A stretch of 39,047 bases of DNA from Bryobacterales bacterium (GCA_003166475.1 PMVV01000315.1:1-39047); one strand, 5' to 3'. Numbered from the stretch's first letter, positions 1-8,737 are shown. The notes: a model not told the origin generated them from the letters alone. A program made the numbers and translations.

Positions 1-31
1 CAAAGTAAGCGGCATTGGGTTGGTAACCTGC

Positions 32-52
32 AGGCCGATTGTTAATCGGCCT
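32..52. repeat. Short perfect inverted repeat (possible terminator)
   Basis: A 9-bp perfect stem (AGGCCGATT / AATCGGCCT) with a 3-base loop lies just past the ddl stop codon. On the plus strand it is followed only by TTTCG, so it is a weak candidate terminator for a gene off the left edge. On the minus strand there is no T-tract. Its function is unproven. Confidence 0.4.
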
Positions 53-68
53 TTCGCCAGCGAAGCTC

Positions 69-84
69 GCGGACTGAGGTCCGC
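69..84. repeat. Hairpin repeat, short copy A
   Basis: GCGGAC-TGAG-GTCCGC is a 6-bp stem with the TGAG loop seen in the first hairpin of the longer copies elsewhere in the window. The second hairpin and the CCCAC end are missing. It sits about 37 bases downstream of the ddl stop codon. Confidence 0.5.
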
Positions 85-120
85 CGCAACGCTCTAAATT
101 CTAAATCATGCGCCATGCTG

Positions 121-1098
121 CTAGCGCGTGAAGCGGGTGGCCTTGCGGGCCGCGTGCCGCTCCAGCGCCAGCTCGATCAGGCGATCCACCAGCGCGGCAA
201 ACCCGAGCCCGCTGTGCTCCCACATCTTGGGATACATGCTGATGGAGGTGAAGCCGGGGATGGTGTTGATCTCGTTCAGGTAGAGCTTGCCGGTGGCGGA
301 CTCCAGCAGGAAATCGACGCGCGCCATGCCTTCGCATCCGACTGCGCGGAAGCATTCCACAGCCAAGCGACGCAGTTCAGCCGTCTGCTCCTCGCTCAAC
401 TCCGCGGGCAGGCGGAACTGCGCCCGGTCGAGCAGGTATTTGTCTTCGTAGTCGTAGAATTCCTTGGATGGCAGGATTTCGCAGGGCAGTGAAGCCACCG
501 GATCGTCGTTGCCCAGCACCGCGCATTCCAGCTCGCGGCCAATGATCGCGCGCTCCACGATGATCTTGCGGTCGAATTCGGCGGCCAGCCGCATGGCCGG
601 CTCCAACTCGGCCGCGGTGTGAACTTTCGAAATCCCGACGGAAGAGCCCAGGTTGGCGGGCTTCACGAAGACCGGAAACGGAAACCCTTTCGCAATCGGC
701 GCGGGATCCAGTTCATGCCTTGCTTGCACGACATATTCCACGACCGGCAGGTCGCGCTCCATGCAGATGCGCTTGGTCATCTCCTTATCCATGGAGACGG
801 AAGAAGCCAGCACCGCTGCGCCGACATAGGGCAGGTCCGCAAGCTCCAGCAAGCCCTGCACCGTGCCGTCTTCGCCGAAGGTGCCGTGTAAAACGGGAAA
901 CACCACGTCTATTTCCGGCTGCGCCCCCGGCTCCGGGAGAATCGGCTCGGGCGCCCATTTGCCCATCGGATCGATGAAGTACTCCATGACGTCATAGCGA
1001 TCGCGATCCAGCGCCGCCATGATGGATTTGGCCGAACGGATGGAAATCTCGTGTTCGCCGCTGCGTCCGCCGTAGATGACGGCGACTGTGGTTTTCAT
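121..1098 (-). CDS. ddl: D-alanine--D-alanine ligase
   Basis: This cytoplasmic ATP-grasp enzyme joins two D-alanines for peptidoglycan precursors. At 325 residues it has normal family length. Visible signatures are the N-terminal YGGRSGEHEIS block (residues 9-19), HGTFGEDG (71-78), the ATP-grasp KPANLGSSVG segment (146-155), the substrate-loop EFYDYEDKY (213-221), which resembles D-Ala rather than D-lactate ligases, and the metal-site NEINTIPGFT (275-284). The ATG overlaps the arginase stop codon (ATGA), so translation is probably coupled to the upstream gene. Transcription probably continues from the arginase gene and perhaps from the efflux genes further upstream. No second ddl is visible here. 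Confidence 0.96.
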   Translation of the reverse strand: MKTTVAVIYGGRSGEHEISIRSAKSIMAALDRDRYDVMEYFIDPMGKWAPEPILPEPGAQPEIDVVFPVLHGTFGEDGTVQGLLELADLPYVGAAVLASSVSMDKEMTKRICMERDLPVVEYVVQARHELDPAPIAKGFPFPVFVKPANLGSSVGISKVHTAAELEPAMRLAAEFDRKIIVERAIIGRELECAVLGNDDPVASLPCEILPSKEFYDYEDKYLLDRAQFRLPAELSEEQTAELRRLAVECFRAVGCEGMARVDFLLESATGKLYLNEINTIPGFTSISMYPKMWEHSGLGFAALVDRLIELALERHAARKATRFTR

Positions 1099-2009
1099 AG
1101 GATCTTCTTACCCATGGCCGACATGATCATTTCGACTGCCAAATCCGCCGTGCGGTTGATTTCGTCGATCACCGGGTTGACTTCGACCACTTCCATGGAA
1201 AGCATGCGGCCGTTGTCGCAGATCAACTCCATGGCCAGGTGCGCTTCGCGGTAGGTGGCGCCGCCGCGCACCGGAGTGCCCACGCCGGGGGCGAACTGCG
1301 GGTCCACCCAATCCATGTCGAGCGAGAGGTGGAATCCGGCGGTGTCTTCGGTGGCGATGCGGAAGGCTTCGTCCATGACCGAGCGCAGGCCGCGCTCGTC
1401 GATGTCGCGCATAGTGAAGGCGCGCACTCCGGTTTCGCGCACGTGGCCTTTTTCGAGCGCATCCACATCGCGCAGGCCGACCAGCACGGTCTTGCGCGGA
1501 TTGACTTTGGGCGCGTAGCCCAGCAGGTTGGTCAACTCGGGCGGACCGAGGCCCACGCAGCATGCCAGGGGCATGCCGTGCACGTTGCCGCTGGGCGAGG
1601 TTTCGGGGGTGTTCATGTCGGCGTGCGCGTCGATCCAGATGAGTCCGATTTCCTGCTTCTTGCGGCGGAAATGGCGGGAAACTCCGGCCACGGTGCCGAC
1701 AGCCACGGAATGGTCGCCGCCCAGCACCAGGGGCATCTTTTTCTTGGTAAGCGCGCGATCCACCATGGTCGCCAGGCGCTTGCAGGCGAGGGCGATTTGC
1801 GGCAGGTACCGGGCGCGGTCGGGACCTTCCGGCAGGCTTTCCGGCTGGTCCACCGGGACGTTGCCGAGATCGTCAGCGTGGTAGCCCAGGGCCGCCAGCC
1901 GCTTATTCAGATTGGCGACGCGCATGGCGGATGGACCCATGTCCACGCCGCGGCGGCCTTGGCCGAGGTCGAGGGGCGCGCCGATGATGGCGATGTGGGA
2001 ATGTTGCAT
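1095..2009 (-). CDS. rocF: Arginase (ureohydrolase family)
   Basis: This is a binuclear manganese ureohydrolase, predicted to hydrolyse arginine to ornithine and urea. It has 304 residues, as usual for bacterial arginases. Metal ligands are visible in GGDHS (97-101, His100), DAHAD (127-131) and SLDMDWVDP (229-237, Asp231 and Asp233). NVHGMPLA (142-149) corresponds to the substrate-loop region. The conventional SFDVD..DP block is slightly altered to SLDMDWVDP, so a related ureohydrolase activity (agmatinase or formiminoglutamase) is not fully excluded, but the N-terminal APLDLGQGRRGVDMGP block is typical of arginase. The gene overlaps ddl by 4 bases. It is separated from the channel gene upstream by 145 bases that hold hairpin repeat B. 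No clear ribosome binding site precedes the ATG. Confidence 0.9.
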   Translation of the reverse strand: MQHSHIAIIGAPLDLGQGRRGVDMGPSAMRVANLNKRLAALGYHADDLGNVPVDQPESLPEGPDRARYLPQIALACKRLATMVDRALTKKKMPLVLGGDHSVAVGTVAGVSRHFRRKKQEIGLIWIDAHADMNTPETSPSGNVHGMPLACCVGLGPPELTNLLGYAPKVNPRKTVLVGLRDVDALEKGHVRETGVRAFTMRDIDERGLRSVMDEAFRIATEDTAGFHLSLDMDWVDPQFAPGVGTPVRGGATYREAHLAMELICDNGRMLSMEVVEVNPVIDEINRTADLAVEMIMSAMGKKIL

Positions 2010-2111
2010 GACGTGTGTGTACCGAGGCGAGACGCCATCGACGAGTTTATCGCAATGGGTTGGGTCGGCGGGGGGCGGGGCGTAGCGACGCTGAGCGAGG
2101 GCGGGCCAAGA

Positions 2112-2152
2112 GCGGGACTGAGAGTCCCGCGCAGGCCAGGGGCCTGCCCCAC
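2112..2152. repeat. Two-hairpin repeat, copy B
   Basis: The first hairpin is GCGGGACT-GAG-AGTCCCGC (8-bp perfect stem). The second is GCAGGCC-AGG-GGCCTGC (7-bp perfect stem). CCCAC follows. The CCCAC end is 2 bases from the stop codon of the minus-strand channel gene at 2155, so in that transcript the element begins almost immediately after the stop. Confidence 0.85.
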
Positions 2153-2154
2153 GA

Positions 2155-3540
2155 TTACCGGAGCATTCCTGTGGAGTACCGCAGCACCGCGTACGACCTC
2201 TGGTAATCGTACTTCGCAGCGAGATTCTCCACCTCCGCCTGCGTCAGATTCAACTGCGCCTGGGTCAGCTCTACGATCGAGCTCAGTCCCAGGTTATAGC
2301 GTCCTTGGGCCAGATCGAGCGCCATGGTAGCTTGCCGGAGCAACTCCGCGGTCACGTCCAGTTGGTGGTAGGCCGTCGTCGAATCGCTCCATGCCACACG
2401 CACATCGCGCGCGATGCCCTCTTCCAGATCGCGCACTCTCTGATCGGCAGCCTGCGCCTTGAAGCGCGCGGCTTCCCGGCGCGCGGTAAACAATCCGCCG
2501 TTGAAAATGGGGATCTCCACATTCACCGCCGCGCTTTCATATTCGTTGGGAACCGGCGCGGTAGTCAATTGGTGGATGAAAGGGATGAAGCCGCCCACGC
2601 CGACCAGACTTACGGTGGGACGGGAGAGGTCATGCTCGGCGCGTTCGAACCGGTATGCCGATTCCCTCTCCAGCCGCACACCCGCCAACTCCGGGCGCTG
2701 TTGGAAGGCCTGCGTCACCATGTCGGCGGAATCCGCGGCCGGACTGGGCGGGAGCGGTTCCTCGTTCAGCTTGTAGGTTTGTTGCTGGTCGAGGCCCAGC
2801 GCCCGCGTCAACTCCGCGAACGCCTGCGCCACGCCGTCTTGCGCGCGGATCAGCATTAACTTCGCCTGCGCCAGGCCCACCGCGGCGAAGCTCACGTCCA
2901 GTTGCGACCGCAGCTTGTTCTGCGCCAGCGTGGTCACCTGGTCCACCAGAAGCTGGCGCGCGGCCACAGTCTCCTCCGCCACCTGTATCAGCGCCTGGGC
3001 CTGCAGCGCCTGGACGTAAGCCTGATTTACGCGCAGCAGCACGTCGTAGCGGGTGGCCTGATACTGCTGGGAACTGGCCTGGGCTTGCAGCCTGGAGCTG
3101 GCCACCAGGTTGCGCGTGCGGCCCGAATCGGTGATGATCTGGCTCAGTGTGATCCCCTGGCCAAAGCGGTCCCACACACGCGAGGCCACAAGGTAACCCG
3201 CGCCGATGCGCGCCTGAGGATTCCCCTGCGAGCCGGTGATGTCGCCTTGGAGCGTTGGGAAGTATGCCGAACGCGCTTCCGCCACCGCTTGTTGGGATGC
3301 CTGTGAGTTCAGTTGGGCGGCCTGCACTTGCGGATGATTCTTGATAGCTAATGCTTCGGCATCCTGGAGCGTGAGCGACGGGGGCGAAGTTTGCGCGCAG
3401 CATGCGGCCGCCAGGATCAGCGCCAGGCAGGCGCGGCCTGGGAAGCCGCCGCAGGCTGAGAGCCTGCCCCACAATTCTGTTCTGCCCCACAAGACCAGGC
3501 GGCAGCTTCCAGCAATGGGCATTGGGAGTGGTCTTCTCAT
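2155..3540 (-). CDS. TolC-type outer-membrane efflux channel
   Basis: This is the outer-membrane factor of a tripartite RND pump, with 461 residues. The body, from SLTLQDAEALAIKNHPQVQAA onward, is a typical OEP-family alpha-helical barrel with two internal repeats, ending in LTQAEVENLAAKYDYQRSYAVLRYSTG. I chose the ATG at 3540 because it overlaps the permease stop codon (ATGA) and has GGAG five bases upstream. The N-terminus is odd: residues around 16-35 (LWGRTELWGRLSACGG) are translated from hairpin repeat C, placing a basic, Trp/Gly-rich stretch before the hydrophobic signal segment ACLALILAAACCAQ. A later start at a non-ATG codon is an alternative. It is the third gene of the adaptor-permease-channel set and is followed by repeat B. 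Confidence 0.9.
   Translation of the reverse strand: MRRPLPMPIAGSCRLVLWGRTELWGRLSACGGFPGRACLALILAAACCAQTSPPSLTLQDAEALAIKNHPQVQAAQLNSQASQQAVAEARSAYFPTLQGDITGSQGNPQARIGAGYLVASRVWDRFGQGITLSQIITDSGRTRNLVASSRLQAQASSQQYQATRYDVLLRVNQAYVQALQAQALIQVAEETVAARQLLVDQVTTLAQNKLRSQLDVSFAAVGLAQAKLMLIRAQDGVAQAFAELTRALGLDQQQTYKLNEEPLPPSPAADSADMVTQAFQQRPELAGVRLERESAYRFERAEHDLSRPTVSLVGVGGFIPFIHQLTTAPVPNEYESAAVNVEIPIFNGGLFTARREAARFKAQAADQRVRDLEEGIARDVRVAWSDSTTAYHQLDVTAELLRQATMALDLAQGRYNLGLSSIVELTQAQLNLTQAEVENLAAKYDYQRSYAVLRYSTGMLR
3433..3490. repeat. Two-hairpin repeat, copy C, inside the channel gene
   Basis: An imperfect first stem (GCGGCCT / AGCCGC) is followed by GCAGGCT-GAG-AGCCTGC (7-bp perfect stem) and CCCAC. 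A second partial TTCTGCCCCAC end follows at 3480-3490. The whole element lies within the 5' coding part of the minus-strand TolC-type gene and is translated. The second stem differs from copy B at its top base pair, but pairing is kept. Confidence 0.75.
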
Positions 3541-6500
3541 GCGGTCTCCGGTTGCTCCGTGCCGCGTCGTTTCTTTCCATAGACGAGTAGATAGGCGGCA
3601 GGGACGATGAACACAGTCAACAGTACGGATGAAGTCAAGCCCCCGATGATGGCGCGCGCCATCGGGGTGTATTGCTCGGCTCCGGTACCTAACTTCAAAG
3701 CCATGGGAATCATCCCGATGATAGTGGCCAGCGAGGTCATCAGAATCGGACGCAACCGTACGCGGCACGCCGTGATGATGGCGTCGGTCACCGGCAATCC
3801 CTGTTCTTCCAGCTTGTGCGCGAAATCCACGATCAGGATGCTGTTGGAATCCGCGATTCCCACCAGCATCAGCACGCCCATCAGCGACATGACGTTCAGC
3901 GTTGTATGGGTCAAGGGCAAAATGATCAACACGCCCACAAAGCCCATGGGAATCGCCAGCATGATCAGCACCGGATCTACGAAGGACCGGAACTGAGCTA
4001 CCAGGATGAGATAGAGGAGAAGGAAAGACAGCATAAAGCCGAAGCCGAAGCTCTTGAAAGACGCCTGCATGCCTTCCACCATGCCGTGCAAGTCCACGCG
4101 GACGTTTTCGGGTTTCTTGACCTCCGCCAGGATGTTCTGAATGCTGTTCGTGACGTGCCCCAGGTCCTCTCCGGCGGGAGTCACATAGATGTCCGTCACG
4201 CGCTGGATCTGGTGGTGATCGATTTCCGTGGGAGTCTGAATGCGGGTCAGCTTGACGACGGAATCCAGGGTGGTCGGAAGAGTCGCGTTGGGCGCGTGCA
4301 GCGGAATATTGCGCAGATCCAGCATATCGTGTATGGCCGGCAGCCCATGTTCGTAGTACTGGACGGTAAGGTAGTAATCGTTCCCGCTTTTGTCGTCGAC
4401 CCAGTAATTGGGCGCGATCATGTAATTGGAGTTCAGCGCGGTGATCACATTATCCACGACGTCTTTTTGCGTAAGACCCAGTTCGCCCGCGTGTACCCGG
4501 TCGACATCCAGCCGGATGCCGGGATAGTTCATATCCTGCGGGATGTAGACTTCGCCCACGTTGCCCAGAGACCGGATGCGGGTAGCCAGGTCTTGCGCAA
4601 AAGCGAAGTTCCTCTTCAAGTTCGAGCCGCTGACCTGCACGTCGATAGGCGCGGGCATGCCCGAGTTGATGACCGCGTCCACCATCGAACCGCTCTGGAA
4701 GAACGTACGCACGTCCGGCAATTGCGCGGCGATGGCCTTTCTGACGCGGGCGATGTACTCGAAGCTGCTTGTCTCATGATCGTCGTTCAACGCTACTTGA
4801 ATGGTGCTGGTATACTCGCCCGCGTTGTCTGTATACAGGGACGAGAAATCGTTCACCACTCCGATGTTAGAGAGCACCATCTTGAAATCGTGGGGGCTTA
4901 CGACCTTGTGAATCAGGTCTTCCACTTTCTTTACATACTGTTCGGTCACTTCAATCCGCGTGCCGGTGGGGGCCTTCATGTTGATGGTGAACTGGCCCGC
5001 GTCGGTTCGGGGAAAGAACGCCACGCCGCAGAACGGATAGATCCCCAGACTGAGGAGAAACACGCCCGCCAGCGCCAGCACGGTCCAGCCCGGCCGTACC
5101 AGCGCGCGGCGTACCCAGCGTTCGTATAAATCCAGAACCTTGCCGAATCCCCGGTTGAACCAGGCGTTGAACCTATCCCCTAACGACTTACCGCCAGGAT
5201 GCGCCGCGACGGGGTGTTCGGCCCCGCCTTCGACCGGCGCGTGCTGTTTCAGAAATCGCGAGCAGAACAGCGGGATTACGGTCATCGCTACTACGAACGA
5301 CGCCAGCAACGAGAGCGAGAAGGCCAGCGCCAGAGCGGAGAAGAGGAACTTACTCACGCCGTAGAGGAACACTACCGGGAAGAAATCCACGACGTCCACC
5401 AGCGTAGCCGCCAGCACGGCCAGGCTCACTTCCGCGCCACCCACTTCCGCTGCGATGCGCGGCAACGCGCCCATTTCCAAGTGCCGGTAGATGTTCTCCA
5501 GCGAGATTACCGAGTTATCGATCACCCGCGAGAAGGCCAGCGCCATCCCGCCCAGGATCATGGTATTCACCGTGCTGCCCATCAGGGCCAGCACCACGAA
5601 TGCCGCCACGGCCGAGAGCGGAATCGAAAGCAGTACAGCCGAGGTGGCCCGCACACTCCCCAGGAAGACCAGGATCATGATGCTGGTCAGGACCAGTCCG
5701 ATGGCGCCTTCATGCAGCACCGTCTCCAAGGCCGCTTTCACATATACCGACTGATCGAACACTACCTTGGTGACTAATTGCTTCGGAAGATCGAACAGGT
5801 GGGAAGTCAGCTTGCGAACGCCATCCACCACTTCAATCGTGTTGGTATCCCCGCCCTGCTTCATGATCGGAATATATGCGGAACGCTGGCCGTCCACGCG
5901 CACGATGTTGTACTGGAGCTGGTTGGAGTCCTCCGCATGGCCGACATCCGAGATGGTCACCCAGGATTTGCCGGCCGTCTTGATGGGCAGCTTATTCAAT
6001 TCGCCCATGTCCTTGACCATGCTATTCGAGTAGACGTAATAGTCGGTTGGGCCGACCTTTACGTCTCCCGCCGGTATGATCAGGTTTGAGTTGTTCACCG
6101 CAGTCACCACGTCCATGGGACTGAGTTGGCGGGAAGCCATCTTGTACGGGTCGACATAAACCATGATCTGGCGGTACTTGCCGCCGAACGGCGGCGGGAT
6201 CTCGGCGCCTTTCAGCACGGCGATCTGGTTGCGGATCTGGAATTGGGCGTAGTCGTGAAGCTGCGTCTCGTTGAGCCCTTCGCCCGAGACGGTCACCAGG
6301 CAGACCGGCAAGCTGGAGGCGTCGAACTTCAGCACCACTGGCGGTAAGGTGCCCGGCGGCAGCCGTTTCAGGTCGGCCAGCGCCAGGTTGGAGAGTTGCG
6401 TGACGTCGGCGTCCGCGCTGGTGCCCGGCTGGAAGTGCACCTTGATGATACTGACGCCCAGCAACGAGCGCGACTCGGAATGGTCCACGCCGCTGGCCAG

Positions 6501-6710
6501 CGTGAAGAAGCGTTCCAGCGGATTGGTGATGTCGAACTCGATGTCTTCCGGCGGCATGCCGGAGTAAAAGGTGGCCACCACCACCTCGGGAATATTGATG
6601 GCGGGAAACAGGTCCACGGGCATGCGCGCCAGGCTGACTACGCCAATGGCCACGAGCGCGAGGCAGACGACGATGATGAAGTACGGATTGCGAATGGAGA
6701 AGCCCGGCAT
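3537..6710 (-). CDS. RND efflux permease with unusual relay residues
   Basis: This inner-membrane RND (HAE1-like) permease has 1057 residues. An N-terminal helix runs from about residue 8 to 28, followed by porter domain PVDLFPAINIPEVVV, helices around 335-480, a second periplasmic domain, and helices from about 890. By eye against AcrB, the helix-4 motif VDDA becomes IDNS (397-400), so the second aspartate (AcrB Asp408) is Asn399. The helix-10 Lys940 position is Ser955 (GIADSNS). The RLRPILMTS arginine (AcrB Arg971) is kept as Arg987. The 3' end overlaps the channel ATG and the 5' end is 6 bases from the adaptor stop. Substrate is unknown. The noncanonical relay suggests a distinct subfamily or different ion coupling rather than loss of function, since the rest is well conserved. 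Confidence 0.93.
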   Translation of the reverse strand: MPGFSIRNPYFIIVVCLALVAIGVVSLARMPVDLFPAINIPEVVVATFYSGMPPEDIEFDITNPLERFFTLASGVDHSESRSLLGVSIIKVHFQPGTSADADVTQLSNLALADLKRLPPGTLPPVVLKFDASSLPVCLVTVSGEGLNETQLHDYAQFQIRNQIAVLKGAEIPPPFGGKYRQIMVYVDPYKMASRQLSPMDVVTAVNNSNLIIPAGDVKVGPTDYYVYSNSMVKDMGELNKLPIKTAGKSWVTISDVGHAEDSNQLQYNIVRVDGQRSAYIPIMKQGGDTNTIEVVDGVRKLTSHLFDLPKQLVTKVVFDQSVYVKAALETVLHEGAIGLVLTSIMILVFLGSVRATSAVLLSIPLSAVAAFVVLALMGSTVNTMILGGMALAFSRVIDNSVISLENIYRHLEMGALPRIAAEVGGAEVSLAVLAATLVDVVDFFPVVFLYGVSKFLFSALALAFSLSLLASFVVAMTVIPLFCSRFLKQHAPVEGGAEHPVAAHPGGKSLGDRFNAWFNRGFGKVLDLYERWVRRALVRPGWTVLALAGVFLLSLGIYPFCGVAFFPRTDAGQFTINMKAPTGTRIEVTEQYVKKVEDLIHKVVSPHDFKMVLSNIGVVNDFSSLYTDNAGEYTSTIQVALNDDHETSSFEYIARVRKAIAAQLPDVRTFFQSGSMVDAVINSGMPAPIDVQVSGSNLKRNFAFAQDLATRIRSLGNVGEVYIPQDMNYPGIRLDVDRVHAGELGLTQKDVVDNVITALNSNYMIAPNYWVDDKSGNDYYLTVQYYEHGLPAIHDMLDLRNIPLHAPNATLPTTLDSVVKLTRIQTPTEIDHHQIQRVTDIYVTPAGEDLGHVTNSIQNILAEVKKPENVRVDLHGMVEGMQASFKSFGFGFMLSFLLLYLILVAQFRSFVDPVLIMLAIPMGFVGVLIILPLTHTTLNVMSLMGVLMLVGIADSNSILIVDFAHKLEEQGLPVTDAIITACRVRLRPILMTSLATIIGMIPMALKLGTGAEQYTPMARAIIGGLTSSVLLTVFIVPAAYLLVYGKKRRGTEQPETA

Positions 6711-6716
6711 GGACGC

Positions 6717-8000
6717 CTAATTCTTGCCTTCGTAGTTCAAAAGGTCGACCGTTTTGGGCCGCACCGTCTCGCCGGGCTTCAGAGCGCCGCGATCGCCGAC
6801 TACCACTTGCTCGCCGTCCGCCACGCCCGCCAGCGCTTCCGCGTAGCCGGCATTCTGAACGCCCAGCGTCACGGTCCGCTCCTCAATCTTGTTGGCCGGG
6901 TTCACCACTAACACGCTGCTGCGGTCGCCCTGGCGGTCCACGGCCTGCAGCGGCACCACTAGCGCGGCGCCCTTGCGCTCCAGCCTGAGAGTGACCTCCG
7001 CGTACATACCCTCGATCAGCACGCGGTTCGGGTTGGGCACATCCACCTCCGTGTGCATGGTGCGCGTGTCCGCCTTCACGTCCACCGAAAACCGGGCCAC
7101 TTTGCCTGGAAACGTCTTGTTTAGCGACGGAATCCGCACCTCCAACGGATCGCCCACGTGGATGTAACGTACATCGGATTCCGGCACCGGAATCACCAGC
7201 CGGAACAAGTTGTCCTGCGAGAGCTTGACCAGCGGCATGGCTTGCGTGCTGGACGTAGTGCCGGCCTGCATCAGCATGCCCAGATTGGCGTAGCGCTCGG
7301 TGACCACGCCGGCAAACGGAGCCGTGATGCGCGAGTAATCGGCCAGCACCTGGTCGTGCACCAGCCTGGCCTGGGCGCCGGCCAACTGGCTTTGCGCCGA
7401 CTGCAATCCCGATTGGGAGGCTTCCACCTGCGCCTCAGACGCCAAGTCTTTTCCCTCCCAATCGTCCACTTCCTGCTGCGCGACCAGCCCGGGCTTGGAA
7501 TCCGACACGGTCTTTAAGCGGTTGTACTGCAAGTGAGCGACTTTGTGTTGGGCTTCCACGCGGTTCAGCTCACGCTCGGCGTGCGTCACCTGTTCGGTCA
7601 TGTTATTGATGGCCGCTTTGTCCTGTTCCAACTGCGCTTGGAGTTCCGGAATTTCCAGGACCGCCATCAATTGTCCTTGTGACACGCGGGTGCCGTAGTC
7701 CACTTTGAGATCCCGCACGTAGCCGGATTCCTTGGCGTAAACGTCGATTTCCTGAAAGGGCACCAGTTCGGAGGACAAGGTCAACTGGCGCTCCAGGGGC
7801 ATGCGGATCGCTCTTGTGACTCCAACGGTTGGGTCTTCCACGGCTTCCGCCCGGCTGCGGCGGGAACAAGCCGAGGTGCCGGCTGCCGCGAGCGCGACGA
7901 TGGCAAACGCTGCGATTGTGCGCAGATTATCGGGGAATCCTCTGGGTCGCGCGCAGCATGGCATCCTGCCCCACAAGTTCATTGACCTACTTGGATGCAT
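6717..8000 (-). CDS. RND periplasmic adaptor (membrane fusion protein)
   Basis: This 427-residue HlyD/AcrA-type adaptor links the permease and the outer-membrane channel. It shows the lipoyl half-motifs (VYAKESGYVRDLKVDYGTRVSQGQ), a long coiled-coil hairpin (about 125-215), the second lipoyl half (ITAPFAGVVTERYANLGMLMQAG) and a beta-barrel. A lipobox-like LAAAGTSAC near residue 45 suggests lipid anchoring. The ATG at 8000 is supported by GGAG five bases upstream and lies 14 bases inside the RraA-like gene. Residues 8-13 (NLWGRM) are translated from hairpin repeat D, which lengthens the region before the signal core. Alternative starts at 7982 or 7964 exist. It forms one transcription unit with the permease and channel. 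Confidence 0.92.
   Translation of the reverse strand: MHPSRSMNLWGRMPCCARPRGFPDNLRTIAAFAIVALAAAGTSACSRRSRAEAVEDPTVGVTRAIRMPLERQLTLSSELVPFQEIDVYAKESGYVRDLKVDYGTRVSQGQLMAVLEIPELQAQLEQDKAAINNMTEQVTHAERELNRVEAQHKVAHLQYNRLKTVSDSKPGLVAQQEVDDWEGKDLASEAQVEASQSGLQSAQSQLAGAQARLVHDQVLADYSRITAPFAGVVTERYANLGMLMQAGTTSSTQAMPLVKLSQDNLFRLVIPVPESDVRYIHVGDPLEVRIPSLNKTFPGKVARFSVDVKADTRTMHTEVDVPNPNRVLIEGMYAEVTLRLERKGAALVVPLQAVDRQGDRSSVLVVNPANKIEERTVTLGVQNAGYAEALAGVADGEQVVVGDRGALKPGETVRPKTVDLLNYEGKN
7951..7974. repeat. Degenerate hairpin repeat, copy D, inside the adaptor gene
   Basis: GCGCAGCATGGCATCCTGC followed by CCCAC resembles the second hairpin and right end of the longer copies, but the stem is imperfect. 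It lies 12 bases beyond the RraA-like stop codon in the minus-strand transcript and is translated as part of the adaptor N-terminus. Confidence 0.45.
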
Positions 8001-8706
8001 GTCCGCTCCGTTCGATATGGTCGCGGAGCTTTGCTAGGGAGAAATGCCCTGGCTGGCATAACTGGATCAGTTCGCTCTCTTGCGCCAGCAGTTCGGCTGC
8101 GACTTTGGGGATCTCTCCGGCAATGGCGGCCGGAACCGAGACAACTCCATGCATGTCCCCGTGCAGCAGGTCGCCCGGATTCACCGTCAGTCCTCCAACT
8201 TCGACGGGTCCGCCATAATCCACCACGTGCGCGTAAGCGTGCGACACCGCAACGCCCGCCGCATAGAGATGAAAACCGGCTCGCTCAATGCCGGGCAAGT
8301 CCCGCACTGCGCCGTTGGTGACGTATCCGATGCACTCCAGCGCGCGGCCGATATGCACGTGGATTTCGCCGAGCAGTGCGCCGAATCCCGGCCTGGCATC
8401 CATATCTTGGAGGACGATCACGCGCGGCGCGGGGATGGTCGCCAGATACTCCCACCAATCCATGCGTTCGTGGTACCAATACCCCGCTGTGGGAGCCGAC
8501 ACGGTGCGGATCCGGCCGGTGGCTGCATAGCCCACCATGGGAGGAAGGCTGGGCGACAGGCATCGCACCGAAATATCGGTGAACCCCTCGTTGCGCAGCC
8601 GTACATCCAGCCGCTCGATGGCGTTGGAAACGGTACACGTATCCAGGGTCCGCAACTGCTCCAGGACTCCGGGAGGAACCTGCCTGATCGTCTCGTCGAT
8701 GGTCAC
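7987..8706 (-). CDS. RraA/HMG-aldolase-like family protein
   Basis: This 239-residue protein belongs to the RraA-like fold, which includes 4-hydroxy-4-methyl-2-oxoglutarate aldolases, oxaloacetate decarboxylases and the RNase E regulator RraA. Recognisable blocks are GALLGEIHVHIGRALECIGYVTNGAVRDLPGI (about 109-140, with the family's NGxxRD) and NPGDLLHGDMHGVVSVP (176-192). The Arg135-Asp136 pair and nearby acidic residues fit the metal and pyruvate site of aldolase members. The length and the RD motif favour the enzymatic branch over RraA proper, but the substrate cannot be told. The start is GTG at 8706. The 3' end overlaps the adaptor gene, so it is probably the first gene of the efflux transcription unit. 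Any metabolic link to the pump is unknown. Confidence 0.8.
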   Translation of the reverse strand: MTIDETIRQVPPGVLEQLRTLDTCTVSNAIERLDVRLRNEGFTDISVRCLSPSLPPMVGYAATGRIRTVSAPTAGYWYHERMDWWEYLATIPAPRVIVLQDMDARPGFGALLGEIHVHIGRALECIGYVTNGAVRDLPGIERAGFHLYAAGVAVSHAYAHVVDYGGPVEVGGLTVNPGDLLHGDMHGVVSVPAAIAGEIPKVAAELLAQESELIQLCQPGHFSLAKLRDHIERSGHASK

Positions 8707-8737
8707 TACGACCGATCATAGGTGAGCCGGGCCGCGT

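Noticed and set aside
2112-2152. Ordinary rho-independent terminator
   Set aside because: The hairpins lack a following T-tract on either strand and recur with the same architecture elsewhere, so a repeat family is the better description, though a role in termination is not excluded.
1239-2330. Long plus-strand open frame (363 codons) opposite arginase and the channel gene end
   Set aside because: It is the antisense shadow of the arginase gene, with His/Gly/Ala-rich low-information sequence and no family resemblance.
3816-5129. Long plus-strand open frame (437 codons) opposite the first permease
   Set aside because: The minus-strand permease accounts fully for this DNA; the frame is rich in His, Asp, Val and Gln as expected of an antisense shadow.
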